64,000 nucleotides of DNA from Oryzomicrobium terrae (GTDB lineage Bacteria; Pseudomonadota; Gammaproteobacteria; Burkholderiales; Rhodocyclaceae): NCBI RefSeq assembly GCF_008274805.1, contig NZ_CP022579.1, positions 744,001 to 808,000 on the forward strand, in the 5' to 3' direction. Position numbers and translations under genes: made by a program. How positions within the stretch are numbered: the first letter of the stretch is position 1; the number at the start of each line of letters is the position of its first letter. Positions 63,954-64,000 of the stretch are shown one piece after another. Under the pieces are notes generated by a model that was given only the letters and a program-made list of their open reading frames with translations, did no database searches and was not told the origin of the DNA.

Positions 63954-64000
63954 ATGGGCATCGATCTTTCCTTGCTGTGGGCCGGCATCATCCTGTTCGG
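63954..64000 (+). CDS. cydB: Cytochrome bd-type quinol oxidase subunit II (first 15 codons)
   Basis: MGIDLSLLWAGIILF, then the window ends. The position right after cydA and the start match CydB/CioB. SD GGGGAGGA lies about 11 bases before the ATG. Partial. Confidence 0.82.
   Translation, partial: MGIDLSLLWAGIILF

Overview
This is a GC-rich, densely coded bacterial chromosome segment. Its gene content (NirS, a complete Sox thiosulfate-oxidising set with flavocytochrome c, diheme cytochrome c4, a yeast-type LeuA, a type IV pilus minor-pilin/PilY1 cluster, and paired LysR regulators) fits a respiratory, denitrifying and sulfur-oxidising betaproteobacterium. Rhodocyclales (Azospira/Dechlorosoma-like) is my best guess; that placement is inference from gene content, not a database result. 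I see no insertion sequence, prophage, integrase, CRISPR array, rRNA or tRNA.

Layout. 0-1 kb: the 5' part of nirS (minus strand, cut by the window edge). 1-10 kb: housekeeping and repair genes: menA-like prenyltransferase, two small lipoproteins, tag, a lone Rossmann protein, umuDC, rpmG/rpmB, a PilZ protein, radC, coaBC and dut. 10-20 kb: energy metabolism: cytochrome c4, then a sulfur-oxidation island with fccBA (soxFE) on the minus strand, a cysteine-rich ArsR regulator in between, and soxCDYZAXB on the plus strand. An AT-rich palindrome separates the two arms, and an intrinsic terminator separates soxX from soxB. 20-29 kb: tyrB; a DUF554/LysR divergent pair; a copper/peroxide-type two-component system divergent from periplasmic HbpS-like and 5-hydroxyisourate hydrolase genes, with a perfect TGACAA-type palindrome between them; and a YeiH/YeiE divergent pair.

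29-42 kb: two membrane-bound diguanylate cyclases, an aldehyde dehydrogenase, a tiny CDGSH-like protein, a class III CoA-transferase, an Rnk-like protein, a MazG-like hydrolase and an MFS symporter. The intergenic spaces here hold most of the short repeats (a dispersed element with core TGGCGCGGGGTT, and 7-bp tandem repeats). 42-49 kb: leuA behind a 0.5-kb leader with two leucine-rich short ORFs, a LysR/quinone-reductase pair, a YciI protein and a cupin. 49-56 kb: an overlapping pilE-fimT-pilV-pilW-pilX-pilY1 operon ending in a TonB-like protein. 56-64 kb: lrgAB, an AraC/BASS-symporter pair, argD with a terminator hairpin just upstream of its start, a nucleoside-recognition (Gate) membrane protein, and cydA plus the first codons of cydB (cyanide-insensitive bd oxidase).

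How it works together. The Sox and FccAB proteins would feed electrons from thiosulfate and sulfide into periplasmic cytochromes c (possibly c4), with NirS and the bd oxidase as alternative electron sinks. Several regulators sit divergently next to their likely targets with visible inverted repeats between them, which makes this window useful for regulatory prediction. Nothing here looks like a wholly unknown multi-gene system. The least-explained items are the ArsR/sox operator, the HprRS-like/HiuH/HbpS module, the short CDGSH protein, the dispersed repeat family, and the leader regions of leuA and argD.
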